Source: a virus
Virus record (IMG/VR): IMGVR_UViG_3300034280_001150
Span: 1-21,002 of that record
Strand: one strand, 5' to 3'
DNA length: 21,002 nt
Below, piece after piece: positions 1 through 6,758 of this stretch. The position numbers and the translations under genes are program-made. Under the pieces are notes generated by a model. It did not search any database, had not been told where the DNA came from, and was given only the letters and a program-made list of their open reading frames with translations. Numbering within the stretch: the first letter of the stretch is position 1; every line of letters starts with the position of its first letter.

Positions 1-510
1 AAAAAGGGATGGTATCAAGCCATTAGTGATTTAATCCCAGAAATGCAGGATTGTGAGCTTGCGGACTGGCAGATTAAGCGATTGAATGAATTGGGATATT
101 TGCCAGAAAAAGCCTTGATTGATATTGGTAAACAACTCATTAGACAGGCTACAGTTCGGGAGTCAAACGATCCAAGTTTTACTATCGTAGGGGGTCACTG
201 TAATTCCCATTCTCCCATCCTATTAATCCCCCGTGCGGGAGCCTGTATTAAGAACATTTTACCGACTCCACAAAACAAGCCTTGTCCAACAATTCGAGCT
301 ATGGCGGGTGTTTCGACCCATTGGGCGGACATCGTACAGGGAAGTCAAATCAAACGGATTAGTCAAAAAGCGACGGCACGGCTCCAGACTTTCCCCGACT
401 CCTATCAATTCCCAGAATCCAAAACTTTAAGCCAACAAATAATAGGAAACGCCGTGCCTCCGTTATTGGCTAAAGAATTAGGTCTGGCAATCTTAAAATC
501 AATTAACTAA
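1..510 (+). CDS. C5 cytosine-specific DNA methyltransferase, C-terminal part (5' end outside window)
   Basis: The frame is open from the first base, so the gene starts upstream and only about 169 C-terminal residues are visible; the ATG at 43 is internal. The visible part matches the end of Dcm-type enzymes, which transfer a methyl group from SAM to carbon 5 of cytosine. A PCPTIRAMAG segment is followed by a motif IX-like stretch (KATARLQTFPDSYQFP) and then motif X (QQIIGNAVPPLLAKELG), the helix that completes the SAM pocket. The catalytic PC and ENV motifs would lie upstream, so activity cannot be judged. The segment between PIL and the QTFPD block is short, consistent with a compact phage or orphan enzyme. 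The next gene starts 2 nt after the stop, so the two are probably co-transcribed. A phage orphan methylase usually protects the genome from host restriction; the target site cannot be read from this. Confidence 0.9.
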   Translation, partial: KKGWYQAISDLIPEMQDCELADWQIKRLNELGYLPEKALIDIGKQLIRQATVRESNDPSFTIVGGHCNSHSPILLIPRAGACIKNILPTPQNKPCPTIRAMAGVSTHWADIVQGSQIKRISQKATARLQTFPDSYQFPESKTLSQQIIGNAVPPLLAKELGLAILKSIN

Positions 511-512
511 CC

Positions 513-956
513 ATGAAAACATCAACTAAAGCCAAAACCAAACCCGCTAAAAAAGGATTTCAACCCGCCCCTAAAATTCATGACAATGACTTACATATAT
601 TTTCTTGTGAGTGCCTTTGGTATGACTCAGAAACCGACGAGGAACTATTGACCGAATTGTGGACAGTCAAACTCGATAAACGACGGTTTCGGACTGATGT
701 CAGGCAAGCCATTATTACGGGGTTGATCTATTGCTTTCTTGAAACACCGGAAGCAACGGAACGGCATATTAACAGGGTGTTTTTTTGGAATAATAAATCC
801 CGTGCCTATGAGCCATTAGGGGCGGTGTCTGACGCGCCGATGGACGGATCTAGTCCGGTTGATTTTGAAGCCGATCCGGTGGTGGCTTATGAGCGATTAA
901 AAGCCCTTTGTGTCGAGATCGAAGTTATCAAGGTTGACGATTGCTTTTGCTCTTGA
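513..956 (+). CDS. Unknown 147-aa protein
   Basis: No family recognised. The first 20 residues are lysine-, alanine- and proline-rich and probably disordered. The remainder is acidic and aromatic (DNDLHIFSCECLWYDSETDE) with a strand/helix pattern and a Cys pair near the C terminus (DDCFCS). There is no signal peptide or membrane segment. The ATG is 2 nt after the methyltransferase stop, so translation is probably coupled and the two share an operon. It could be an accessory of the methylase, but position is the only hint. Confidence 0.7.
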   Translation: MKTSTKAKTKPAKKGFQPAPKIHDNDLHIFSCECLWYDSETDEELLTELWTVKLDKRRFRTDVRQAIITGLIYCFLETPEATERHINRVFFWNNKSRAYEPLGAVSDAPMDGSSPVDFEADPVVAYERLKALCVEIEVIKVDDCFCS

Positions 957-982
957 CTAATTTGATACTCAAGATGGGATGA

Positions 983-1135
983 TCACCCATTATTAATCCA
1001 ATATCTGACCAATTCCGAGAGGGATAGACTTCTTGATGATGCGATCGCCTCTAGCCTTTCCCTCTCAATCTCTGAAAGCATTACCAGAATAGCCTTTTGG
1101 CGTTTCTCGGCTTTTTTCCATTTACCCCTTGACAT
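983..1135 (-). CDS. Small ribbon-helix-helix (CopG/Arc-like) DNA-binding protein
   Basis: Fifty residues if started at the ATG at 1135. A basic tail (SRGKWKKAEKRQK) is followed by a strand (AILVML) and two helices (SEIERERLEAIASS, then SLSELVRYWINNG), the normal RHH order, ending with the usual L-S-x-S-E-L-x-R helix start. The frame stays open to an upstream ATG at 1228, but those 31 extra residues overlap the start of the plus-strand gene at 1203 and do not look like a conserved domain, so I prefer 1135. No clear Shine-Dalgarno is seen; an AT-rich TATATA stretch lies just upstream. It is the only minus-strand gene in the first 5.8 kb. It may be a small repressor acting on the divergent gene at 1203. 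The fold call is by pattern only. Confidence 0.6.
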   Translation of the reverse strand: MSRGKWKKAEKRQKAILVMLSEIERERLEAIASSRSLSLSELVRYWINNG

Positions 1136-1202
1136 ATTTTTAAATTTTATATATGATTTAAGAATAACAAATTTACAGGGTCGCCGCCAAATCGGGCTGA
1201 AT

Positions 1203-1811
1203 ATGAAAAACTCCACAACCACTGTCACTCAACTTTCTAAAAGAATCGCTCAACTAAATAGCTTGATTAGCAAGTTCCCCCGCGTCCGAAGCCTAATTCG
1301 GAAGTGGGCTTTTGAATTGACTGTTTTAGAGGGGCGGTTAGAAGCCCTGAAAGCGGTGGCGGTTGTGGAGACTCCAAAGCAGTTAACTATTTGGGATATG
1401 CCACAAAAAATTGACTGGTTTTTTCCTCCCCTTGTGGGGTCGGAAAAGCAAATTCAGTGGGCGGATAAACTCCGCCGTGATTTTGCTGAATATTATTCTT
1501 CTCTGGGTGGCGAACCTGGAGGTGGCGAAATCAAAATCAAGAAAGCGGTAGGCATTGCAGTTTCAGCCAAGTTCTGGATCGAAAACCGCGATTTTTGCGA
1601 AAAAATATCTTGGGAAAATATGACCAAGGTTTTGAGGGAATTGGCTGCCTTGGTTAACGAATGCCAACCTTGGTATAGCGATTCCGATCAGTCGGAATTT
1701 AAACAAATTCTGAAAGATAAAAAATCAATCCTCAGATTATTGAGGATTGACAAAGCAGGGATCGTCGCCTGTTGCAATCAACAGAGTCAAAACAGACGCT
1801 TCAATGGATAA
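1203..1811 (+). CDS. Unknown 202-aa protein with GSEKQIQWA motif
   Basis: The N-terminal 55 residues are helical and basic. Around residues 79-95 there is GSEKQIQWADKLRRDF, and further on AKFWIENRDF. I have seen this pairing (S-x-KQIxWAxxIR ... AxWWIDNR) in uncharacterised proteins of cyanobacterial phages and plasmids; its function is not known to me. The C-terminal third is charged and helical. The start ATG has no obvious Shine-Dalgarno; its 5' end lies opposite the divergent RHH gene. No membrane segment is present. Confidence 0.7.
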   Translation: MKNSTTTVTQLSKRIAQLNSLISKFPRVRSLIRKWAFELTVLEGRLEALKAVAVVETPKQLTIWDMPQKIDWFFPPLVGSEKQIQWADKLRRDFAEYYSSLGGEPGGGEIKIKKAVGIAVSAKFWIENRDFCEKISWENMTKVLRELAALVNECQPWYSDSDQSEFKQILKDKKSILRLLRIDKAGIVACCNQQSQNRRFNG

Positions 1812-1873
1812 TTTATGGGCTGGGTGCGATGCCTTAAATCCGCGCAAAAGTTAACGATATAAAGGTAGGAAAA

Positions 1874-2164
1874 ATGAATAAAAAATTGGTTGATTTGATT
1901 AAAATTATGCCTAATCCTAAAGCTACTTGGTTAGCTCTGGAAATGGGATTGCTAAATGATTCGGATGATAAATTTATTTTAGGGGGCGCGATATTAGAAA
2001 CCGTCCCCGAAAACAAGCGAGGCAATCCAAAAATTATCTCTGCGATATATGAAATCGCAGAGATAGCCTTAGAGCGTTATCAAAGCATTTACAAAGGATT
2101 GCCCTCAGAATGGAATAATCATCGCTTACAAGTCAGAAAGTCAGTGTTTGGATGGTTATTATGA
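1874..2164 (+). CDS. Unknown 96-aa protein
   Basis: Mostly helical with a mixed charge pattern; no domain recognised. An AGGA element lies 4-5 nt before the ATG. Its TGA overlaps the ATG of the next gene (ATGA at 2161-2164), a classic translational coupling, so both belong to one transcript. No signal peptide or membrane segment. Confidence 0.65.
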   Translation: MNKKLVDLIKIMPNPKATWLALEMGLLNDSDDKFILGGAILETVPENKRGNPKIISAIYEIAEIALERYQSIYKGLPSEWNNHRLQVRKSVFGWLL

Positions 2165-2445
2165 CTCAAAAACTTTTACACGCCCGTTACTGGAAGGCGG
2201 ACGGTACCGGAGAAAACCGAACATCCTACGACCCCCACGGATTCGGGTTAAAAACCCTAGAAACTATGGATGCCCTGATCAATGGCTTAGGCTTAAAACA
2301 AGTTGAGGGAGTGTCTTTGAATGGGGCTCTTGTCAATCATCACAAAGCCAAGCTCGCAGATATTGGGCATCAGGTTCATGTCGCGGCAACCGCCGAACAG
2401 TGGGAAGCCGCGAAAAAATATTGGGAATCAGGGGCTTTTGATTAA
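2161..2445 (+). CDS. Unknown 94-aa protein
   Basis: I place the start at the ATG at 2161, which overlaps the preceding TGA (ATGA), rather than the in-frame ATG at 2152. The protein begins MTQKLLHARYWKADG and ends with a short amphipathic helix (AEQWEAAKKYWESGAF). It is soluble and compact. No family recognised. Confidence 0.65.
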   Translation: MTQKLLHARYWKADGTGENRTSYDPHGFGLKTLETMDALINGLGLKQVEGVSLNGALVNHHKAKLADIGHQVHVAATAEQWEAAKKYWESGAFD

Positions 2446-2472
2446 GAAGTTAAAACCATTGGGACAAAAAAC

Positions 2473-2787
2473 ATGAACGCACTAACATTGAAAGACTTGG
2501 TATCTCAAACCGATAATTTTGAACCCGAAGCTATTGAATTGGTATTAAATCGCGTTGATGAATTTGACGCTTTGGGTTTTGGTATTGACGTTGTTGATTG
2601 GGAAGTCATAGGTACTGGCAACAGTAAACAGGTCGGAGTCTTGTTTGATATGAAAAATGACCGCTATGGCTACTACACCGATAATGGTCAAACCGTCTTG
2701 GTTAAGCTAGATAAAACCTATACAGAATTATCTGATTGGGGTAATTGTTGGGATGATTGCCCTGAAGTCTTGAAAAATTGGGATTAA
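2473..2787 (+). CDS. Unknown 104-aa acidic protein
   Basis: Strongly acidic, with a C-terminal Trp/Cys/Asp-rich stretch (SDWGNCWDDCPEVLKNWD). The centre looks like a beta-rich fold (VDWEVIGTGNSKQVGVLFD). Highly acidic small phage proteins are sometimes DNA mimics or host inhibitors, but nothing specific supports that here. It is the last gene before the integration site and its stop is followed directly by palindromic sequence. Confidence 0.65.
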   Translation: MNALTLKDLVSQTDNFEPEAIELVLNRVDEFDALGFGIDVVDWEVIGTGNSKQVGVLFDMKNDRYGYYTDNGQTVLVKLDKTYTELSDWGNCWDDCPEVLKNWD

Positions 2788-2810
2788 TTGATCAATAATT
2801 GAGATCTCAA
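2787..2810. repeat. Two adjacent palindromes left of attP
   Basis: ATTGATCAAT (2787-2796) and TTGAGATCTCAA (2799-2810) are perfect palindromes. The first shares AATTGATCA with the inverted repeat at 3015-3029 on the other side of the integration site. They could bind a dimeric regulator such as an excisionase; no direct evidence. Confidence 0.45.
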
Positions 2811-2862
2811 CTTCCTAAACACTCAGAAACCCCACAGTGAAAGGGTTTAACTACATTAGACA

Positions 2863-2908
2863 TACCTTGGGGTGGTAGGGGTCGCAGGTTCAAATCCTGT
2901 CGCTCCGA
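2863..2908 (+). other. attP: Probable attP core: 3' half of tRNA-Pro(GGG)
   Basis: The segment reproduces a tRNA from the anticodon arm to the discriminator base. It has anticodon loop TTGGGGT (2867-2873, anticodon GGG) on a stem with one end mismatch, a 5-nt variable loop, T stem GCAGG/CCTGT around TTCAAAT (2889-2895), acceptor strand CGCTCCG (2901-2907) and A2908. No D arm or 5' acceptor strand is found upstream, so this is not a functional tRNA. Tyrosine integrases commonly use the 3' half of a tRNA as the crossover region. After integration the tRNA next to int should be whole, so a half tRNA beside int with phage-like DNA on both sides reads as attP. Confidence 0.7.
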
Positions 2909-2915
2909 TAGACGC

Positions 2916-2948
2916 AAAAGCCAGATTCTATAAAGGGTCTGGCTTTTT
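2916..2948 (+). terminator. Rho-independent terminator after the tRNA half
   Basis: The stem pairs AAAAGCCAGA (2916-2925) with TCTGGCTTTT (2938-2947), with a 12-nt loop and a T tract that overlaps the 3' arm. The A-rich 5' side means it could work in both directions. It insulates the integrase from the upstream operon. Confidence 0.75.
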
Positions 2949-3014
2949 CCCGTCTGATGGTTGATAATCTTCTATTAGACAAGATTAGACAAAATTAGAC
3001 AAGGTTAGACCGAT

Positions 3015-3029
3015 AATTGATCATCAATT
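3015..3029. promoter_or_regulatory. Inverted repeat at the integrase start
   Basis: AATTGAT-C-ATCAATT is a perfect 7-bp inverted repeat ending at the base before the GTG start of the integrase. It replaces a normal Shine-Dalgarno, so bound protein or a hairpin here could limit integrase expression. Confidence 0.45.
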
Positions 3030-4166
3030 GTGACTCAGAAGAAAGCACCCAAGGGAAGCGTACAGGTCAAAACTACCATCAGTTCTGCGGGGGTGGGGTG
3101 GCTCCGGCTGGTTTGGAGTCACCAGGGCAAAAGATATTTTTTGAGCTTGGGATTGGAGGATAACCCCCTAAATCAGATGGTGGCACAACGGTTGGCTTTG
3201 CAGATTCAAGGGGACTGCGCCACGGGAAACTTTGATAGTTCCCTAACCAAGTACAAGCCACAATCAGAAATGGAAGTTAAACAGGCGACGGTTTCAGTTG
3301 TCGGATTAGTTGAACGGTATTTGAATTACAAGCAACAACAGATTGAATCAGAAACGCTTTATAAATACAATCATTTCTTGCCCAGGATTAAACAATATTT
3401 TGGTAATGATAGCCTGACTGAAAAATCCGCTTTTGGCTTTCGTGATTGGCTGCTACAACACAACGAACCCGCCACAGTTAGGGAAAGAATTGTATTCTTA
3501 AATGCTGTTTATGAGTGGGGTATTAAGAAGCAATTAGTTGAGGTCAATCACTGGACTGAGGTATCGGTAAAAGTTCCCCCAAAAAGAAGATTAAAACCTT
3601 TCTCAATTGAGGAAATCAAACGGATTTTAGAAGGGTTTGCAACGGATCAATATTATTCCCATTTTCTCCCCTACGTTGAGTTTTTACTGGGTACAGGTTG
3701 CCGCCCGGGTGAAGCAAACGGGCTCCAATGGAAACATTTCTCAGAAGACTGTGGAGAGGTTCTAATAGCCTGTAAATTAACGGTATCCGGTGAGCGGAAA
3801 TCGACTAAAACTAATCGTGATCGCTTAATTCCACTTCCCCCTCGCCTTCAAAATATTCTCAAAGCAATCCGTCCGATTGACCCCGACCCGGAGGCTCCGG
3901 TTTTCGTCTCCTTGACTGGATTGCCAATTGATTCCCACAACTTCAGGAATCGGGCATGGAAACAGGTTTTAGCTAAGGTTGGCGTGGAATATAGAAAGCC
4001 CGGAAACTGCCGTCATACTCTGATTTCCCACGGGTTATCACAAGGGAAAAGCCCTGCTGAAATGGCAGAACTCGCAGGGAATAGAATTGAGACTATTTAC
4101 AATAATTATGCTGGGAGCGTGATCCACCGACCATCTTTACCAGTATTGCTCCCAGATGACGAATAA
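3030..4166 (+). CDS. int: Tyrosine-type site-specific recombinase (phage integrase)
   Basis: 378 residues starting at GTG. Order: an N-terminal arm-binding domain (about 1-75, with GWLRLVWSHQGKRYFLSLG resembling the DUF3596-type domain of cyanobacterial integrases), a SAM-like core-binding domain (about 88-185) and a C-terminal catalytic domain. Catalytic residues: Arg225 in GTGCRPGEA, a Lys in the KSTKTNRDR loop (K257 or K260), Arg328 in NCRHT and Tyr360 in IYNNYAG. The two usual His positions are changed: HxxR reads GNCR, and the LGH motif reads AGN (Asn351). The second change recurs in this cyanobacterial integrase group, so it does not imply inactivity. The enzyme would recombine attP (2863-2908) with a host tRNA-Pro gene. 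No Shine-Dalgarno is seen; the start abuts an inverted repeat. Confidence 0.93.
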   Translation: MTQKKAPKGSVQVKTTISSAGVGWLRLVWSHQGKRYFLSLGLEDNPLNQMVAQRLALQIQGDCATGNFDSSLTKYKPQSEMEVKQATVSVVGLVERYLNYKQQQIESETLYKYNHFLPRIKQYFGNDSLTEKSAFGFRDWLLQHNEPATVRERIVFLNAVYEWGIKKQLVEVNHWTEVSVKVPPKRRLKPFSIEEIKRILEGFATDQYYSHFLPYVEFLLGTGCRPGEANGLQWKHFSEDCGEVLIACKLTVSGERKSTKTNRDRLIPLPPRLQNILKAIRPIDPDPEAPVFVSLTGLPIDSHNFRNRAWKQVLAKVGVEYRKPGNCRHTLISHGLSQGKSPAEMAELAGNRIETIYNNYAGSVIHRPSLPVLLPDDE

Positions 4167-4217
4167 ATTCCATAATCTGTTATAAACTGGGGAATAGTTA
4201 TATAGGATATTTTTTTT

Positions 4218-4415
4218 ATGAGACCCCACGAAAACAGACAAGAGATTAAGGCTAGACTCAAGCCAGAAGATAGAGAAAGGCTTAAAACCCTAGTTGTAGG
4301 CATGGGTTATCGGTACTGGAGACAGGAATCTCCAGAACCCGCATGGACAGAGTTTTTGGAGGCGATCGCAACGGGCGATATAATTCTTTACAAAAAAGTC
4401 GGGGGAGGCGGTTGA
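4218..4415 (+). CDS. Unknown 65-aa protein, possibly RHH-like
   Basis: The sequence runs RLKPEDRERLKTLVVGMG, then EPAWTEFLEAIATGDIIL. A charged first helix followed by a second helix ending near IATGDI resembles short cyanobacterial regulators of the Arc/MetJ type, but the N-terminal strand is not clear. A run of seven T's separates the AGGA element from the ATG. A glycine run (VGGGG) ends the protein. Its stop region contains the -35 box of the next promoter. Confidence 0.55.
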   Translation: MRPHENRQEIKARLKPEDRERLKTLVVGMGYRYWRQESPEPAWTEFLEAIATGDIILYKKVGGGG

Positions 4416-4440
4416 CATTTTGGGATAAGTGGGGTACAGT
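4412..4440 (+). promoter_or_regulatory. Sigma70-type promoter for the gene at 4477
   Basis: TTGACA (4412-4417), a 17-nt spacer, then TACAGT (4435-4440). The -35 box matches consensus fully and overlaps the TGA of the upstream gene. The predicted start of transcription lies about 30 nt before the ATG. Confidence 0.6.
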
Positions 4441-4476
4441 TATAAAAGTAGAAGGTTGAAATAAAGGAACAAGACG

Positions 4477-4707
4477 ATGACCACTCAAACCGAGCCAACT
4501 AAAATTTACTGCGACCGGAAATTTTCACTTTACGACGTAACACCCTGGACAGCCGCAAGGCTGACGAATTTCTTTAACTTGGTTGACGATGGTGAAGACG
4601 TGAAACGTGCCGTCAATGGGTTGAAAACCTGGAAAGGTAGTCAGTCCTACCGCTTGACAATGAGTGACAAAGCTTCGATTGATTACGTTATTGAATGCTA
4701 CGGTTAA
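4477..4707 (+). CDS. Unknown 76-aa protein
   Basis: A clear AAGGA lies 9 nt before the ATG and the gene has its own promoter. The protein is small and soluble (FSLYDVTPWTAARLTNFFNL near the N terminus). No family recognised. A 9-bp hairpin follows the stop. Confidence 0.65.
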   Translation: MTTQTEPTKIYCDRKFSLYDVTPWTAARLTNFFNLVDDGEDVKRAVNGLKTWKGSQSYRLTMSDKASIDYVIECYG

Positions 4708-4716
4708 AGATTAATT

Positions 4717-4746
4717 AACCGAGTAAGGTGGCTGCCCTACTCGGTT
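4717..4746 (+). terminator. Hairpin after the gene at 4477, possible terminator
   Basis: AACCGAGTA (4717-4725) pairs with TACTCGGTT (4738-4746) around a 12-nt loop. No T tract follows, so it is either a weak or factor-dependent terminator or an mRNA-stabilising structure. Confidence 0.45.
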
Positions 4747-4785
4747 GCAAGTCAATCATTTAAGTCAATTAATTAGAAGTATACC

Positions 4786-5127
4786 ATGAAAGTTAAAGTC
4801 TATTTCAATCTCCATAAGAGATGTTTTTCGGTAGTCGCCCTTGAAGGTGAAAATAAGGGGCGGGTAATAGCCCACGAAACAGAAGTTAAATTAATAAATG
4901 CTACATTCAAAGTTTCTGAAGCCGGACGGCAACGGGTGATCCGAGAGCAGCGAAAAAATGTCCACGCTTGCGTTGTAGGAACATTGACTGACACAGTGAA
5001 AAACTGTGATCAAGCTGTTACTTACAACCCCTACAAATACAACTCATTTGTATTTAAAAAGGATGAGTCTCCTGTGTTGACAGCTCAAAGTGTTCTACTG
5101 GTCAACAAGCAAATTTTTATCAACTAA
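4786..5127 (+). CDS. Phage-type conserved unknown protein, 113 aa
   Basis: The N-terminal half (VYFNLHKRCFSVVALEG ... GRVIAHETEV ... AGRQRVIREQRKNVHACVVG) has the look of a short protein I associate with many unrelated phages, in which YFNLHK and RKNVHA recur. No function is assigned that I can recall. The C-terminal third (VTYNPYKYNSFVFKKDESPV) continues the beta-rich pattern. It is the first of three genes on one strand with small gaps. No membrane segment. Confidence 0.7.
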   Translation: MKVKVYFNLHKRCFSVVALEGENKGRVIAHETEVKLINATFKVSEAGRQRVIREQRKNVHACVVGTLTDTVKNCDQAVTYNPYKYNSFVFKKDESPVLTAQSVLLVNKQIFIN

Positions 5128-5140
5128 ATAGGAGAATATT

Positions 5141-5647
5141 ATGGTAAGCAAAGAACAGGTCAAACAATCCCTTGAATTGGCATTAAGCCTTAGTCGCTCA
5201 CTGGGGGGACTAACTCAGAAAGAGGCGGCGGGGTTTCTTGAATTGGTTGACGAGATTAACAAAACTTTCAGCAAAACAATCGATCCTGAAGCCCATGAAA
5301 TTAAAGCTGAAATTAAAGCCACTCACCCCATTGATTCTCTGTTAAAAAAAGGTAAAGTTGAGTTACCGCAGGGACGCTACAAACAACTGATTCAGATTCA
5401 TGACGAGCTTTTAGTCCTCAAGATTAAATTCTTGGGTGCGAAGCAAAAGTTTGTCACTCAGATCACATGGTTTCCCCTTGAGTGGAACGGCGACAAATCC
5501 GCCGCGTTGTACTTGTCATCCTCTGAGTGGTCTATCGCTCCCATAAAGTACCGAGATGACAACGATTTGACGGGCGAGTGGGAAGGATTTGATCTTACTG
5601 AGTTCATGAGTATGAACTGCCCAGAGTTTGATCAAGACGAATATTGA
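5141..5647 (+). CDS. Unknown 168-aa protein
   Basis: A good AGGAG lies 7 nt before the ATG. The N-terminal half is helical (KQSLELALSLSRSLGGLTQKE), a proline/lysine linker follows, and the C-terminal part is acidic (ending CPEFDQDEY). No recognised domain. It is probably co-transcribed with the genes at 4786 and 5700. Confidence 0.65.
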   Translation: MVSKEQVKQSLELALSLSRSLGGLTQKEAAGFLELVDEINKTFSKTIDPEAHEIKAEIKATHPIDSLLKKGKVELPQGRYKQLIQIHDELLVLKIKFLGAKQKFVTQITWFPLEWNGDKSAALYLSSSEWSIAPIKYRDDNDLTGEWEGFDLTEFMSMNCPEFDQDEY

Positions 5648-5699
5648 TTTCATGGGAGGTCTTACCCTCCCTCCAAGAAGTAAAGCAGGAGAACAAATT

Positions 5700-5858
5700 A
5701 TGCTATATCGCATCACCCGAATCAAAACCGCACCCGACAGAAAAGACCGTCAAGGGTATTATTTAGAAGCCTTGAATGAGTTAGAGGCTTTGACAAGATT
5801 TCATAACCAATTCCCTGAATTTGTAGGGGAAGAATTAGAGTTAGAGGAATGGAATTAA
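5700..5858 (+). CDS. Unknown 52-aa protein
   Basis: I take the ATG at 5700 because AGGAG (5687-5691) sits 8 nt before it. The frame is open further up to 5628 but that part overlaps the previous gene and has no ribosome site. The protein (MLYRITRIKTAPDRKDRQGY then a glutamate-rich helix, VGEELELEEWN) looks like a compact alpha/beta fold. A strong terminator follows. Confidence 0.6.
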   Translation: MLYRITRIKTAPDRKDRQGYYLEALNELEALTRFHNQFPEFVGEELELEEWN

Positions 5859-5884
5859 AAGACCTCTAATTCAACTTAAAACTA

Positions 5885-5912
5885 ACCAGGGAATATAAAC
5901 CCCTGGTTTTTT
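5885..5912 (+). terminator. Rho-independent terminator between convergent genes
   Basis: ACCAGGG (5885-5891) pairs with CCCTGGT (5901-5907), followed by a T run to 5912. It ends the plus-strand operon just before the 3' end of tmk on the other strand. Confidence 0.8.
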
Positions 5913-5917
5913 GCTGT

Positions 5918-6514
5918 TTATCTAATCACAGGGACAGGAATAATCCCCATCAGAATGCCAGATATTTCCTGAAACATTCGCGTAGTTGTTTGCGTTGCGT
6001 CAATTATAATCCAGTTATTTTGCCTAGCCAATTCCAGATATCCGAAGCGAACCCGATCTAAAAAAAGCAAGTCTCGTTCAACCTTGTCCAGAGGTTTGTC
6101 GAGATCGCGGCGCACCGCCACCTCAACAGGACAATCGAACAAAATCACCATATCGGGATCAATTCCCCCCGTTGCCTCGTGATTTAGCTTCCTTAAATTA
6201 TCTAAATTAAGCCCGTGTCCATATCCCTGATAAGCAAGCGTTGAATCCGTGTATCGATCGCACAATACCAAATCAGAATCTTCTAACAAATATCTAATCG
6301 TGGGATTGTGTTTAATCCTATCCTTCAGGATTAATTTAAGCTGCTGCTCCGGTGTCAAAAGCCCATTCTTTAATTCAAACCGAACGTCATAATCACAGGG
6401 TTCTCTTGTGATGTAAAACTTTAACTTTAACGCCGTGAAATGATCATAAAGTTTTTTAACTTGAGTGGTTTTGCCACTGCGGTCAATACCTTCAAAAGCA
6501 ATCAATTTACTCAT
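5918..6514 (-). CDS. tmk: Thymidylate kinase (dTMP kinase)
   Basis: Phosphorylates dTMP to dTDP with ATP, supplying dTTP for phage replication. From the ATG at 6514 (198 aa): P-loop GIDRSGKTT (9-17), the REP motif of the dTMP site (37-39), DRYTDSTLAYQGYG (86-99) with the DRY catalytic motif, and a LID-like segment near DKPLDKVERD. The length is normal for the family, so it looks intact. The frame can be opened at a TTG (6529), but an in-frame TAA lies just before it and the ATG at 6514 overlaps the nblA-like stop (ATGA) with GAGG upstream, so I choose the ATG. It is the second gene of a two-gene minus-strand cassette in a plus-strand region. Host enzymes have the same motifs; the phage context makes it an auxiliary nucleotide gene. 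Confidence 0.93.
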   Translation of the reverse strand: MSKLIAFEGIDRSGKTTQVKKLYDHFTALKLKFYITREPCDYDVRFELKNGLLTPEQQLKLILKDRIKHNPTIRYLLEDSDLVLCDRYTDSTLAYQGYGHGLNLDNLRKLNHEATGGIDPDMVILFDCPVEVAVRRDLDKPLDKVERDLLFLDRVRFGYLELARQNNWIIIDATQTTTRMFQEISGILMGIIPVPVIR

Positions 6515-6675
6515 TTCATCCTCATCCAATTTTTAATCAAATCATCTTTAATCATACTCTGTTTTACTAATTCAATAATATGCTCCTTAGCTTGTTCCAA
6601 AGTTAGGTTGTCAACATCTCGCTTAATTATTGCGAGTTTGAATTGTTGCTCGGTTGTTAGTTGTATGGGTTGCAT
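6511..6675 (-). CDS. nblA: NblA-like phycobilisome degradation protein
   Basis: A 54-residue protein beginning MQPIQLTTEQQFKL, continuing VDNLTLEQAKEHIIELVKQ and ending SMIKDDLIKNWMRMK. NblA proteins are about 55-65 residues with the pattern QPIxLSLEQQF ... LSxEQAxxxLVxLxxQMMVKxxxxxxLLK, and this follows it throughout. NblA binds phycobiliproteins and brings them to the Clp protease, dismantling the antenna. The L-x-K near its C terminus (L46, K48) corresponds to residues I recall being linked to phycobiliprotein binding. AAGGA lies about 9 nt before the ATG; the TGA overlaps the tmk ATG (ATGA), so the two are coupled. NblA is known from several freshwater cyanophages. The usual HQWG-like end is lost, so the protein is slightly short. 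Confidence 0.85.
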   Translation of the reverse strand: MQPIQLTTEQQFKLAIIKRDVDNLTLEQAKEHIIELVKQSMIKDDLIKNWMRMK

Positions 6676-6758
6676 TTGTTTGATCCTTTAATTGGTTGGT
6701 TTTGGACTATATTACCTCTGGACATCGCAATACTATAGAGAGTTGATTCTATATATAG

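Larger units (their letters stand above)
2855..3010 (+). repeat. ATTAGAC repeats, candidate integrase arm-type sites
   Basis: ATTAGAC occurs at 2974-2980, 2984-2990 and 2994-3000, then GTTAGAC at 3004-3010. These four copies have an exact 10-bp period, so they sit on one face of the helix. A fifth ATTAGAC (2855-2861) lies just left of the tRNA-like core. Arrays like this between an att core and int fit the arm-type sites bound by the N-terminal domain of tyrosine integrases. Seen: the repeats and period. Inferred: the binding role. Confidence 0.6.

Noticed and set aside
43-510. Reading the first gene as a complete 155-aa protein from the ATG at 43
   Set aside because: The frame is open to base 1 and the visible motifs are only IX and X, so the true start is outside the window.
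2832-2908. Complete tRNA-Pro gene
   Set aside because: Only the anticodon arm, T arm and 3' acceptor strand are present; no D arm or 5' acceptor strand CGGAGCG is found upstream.
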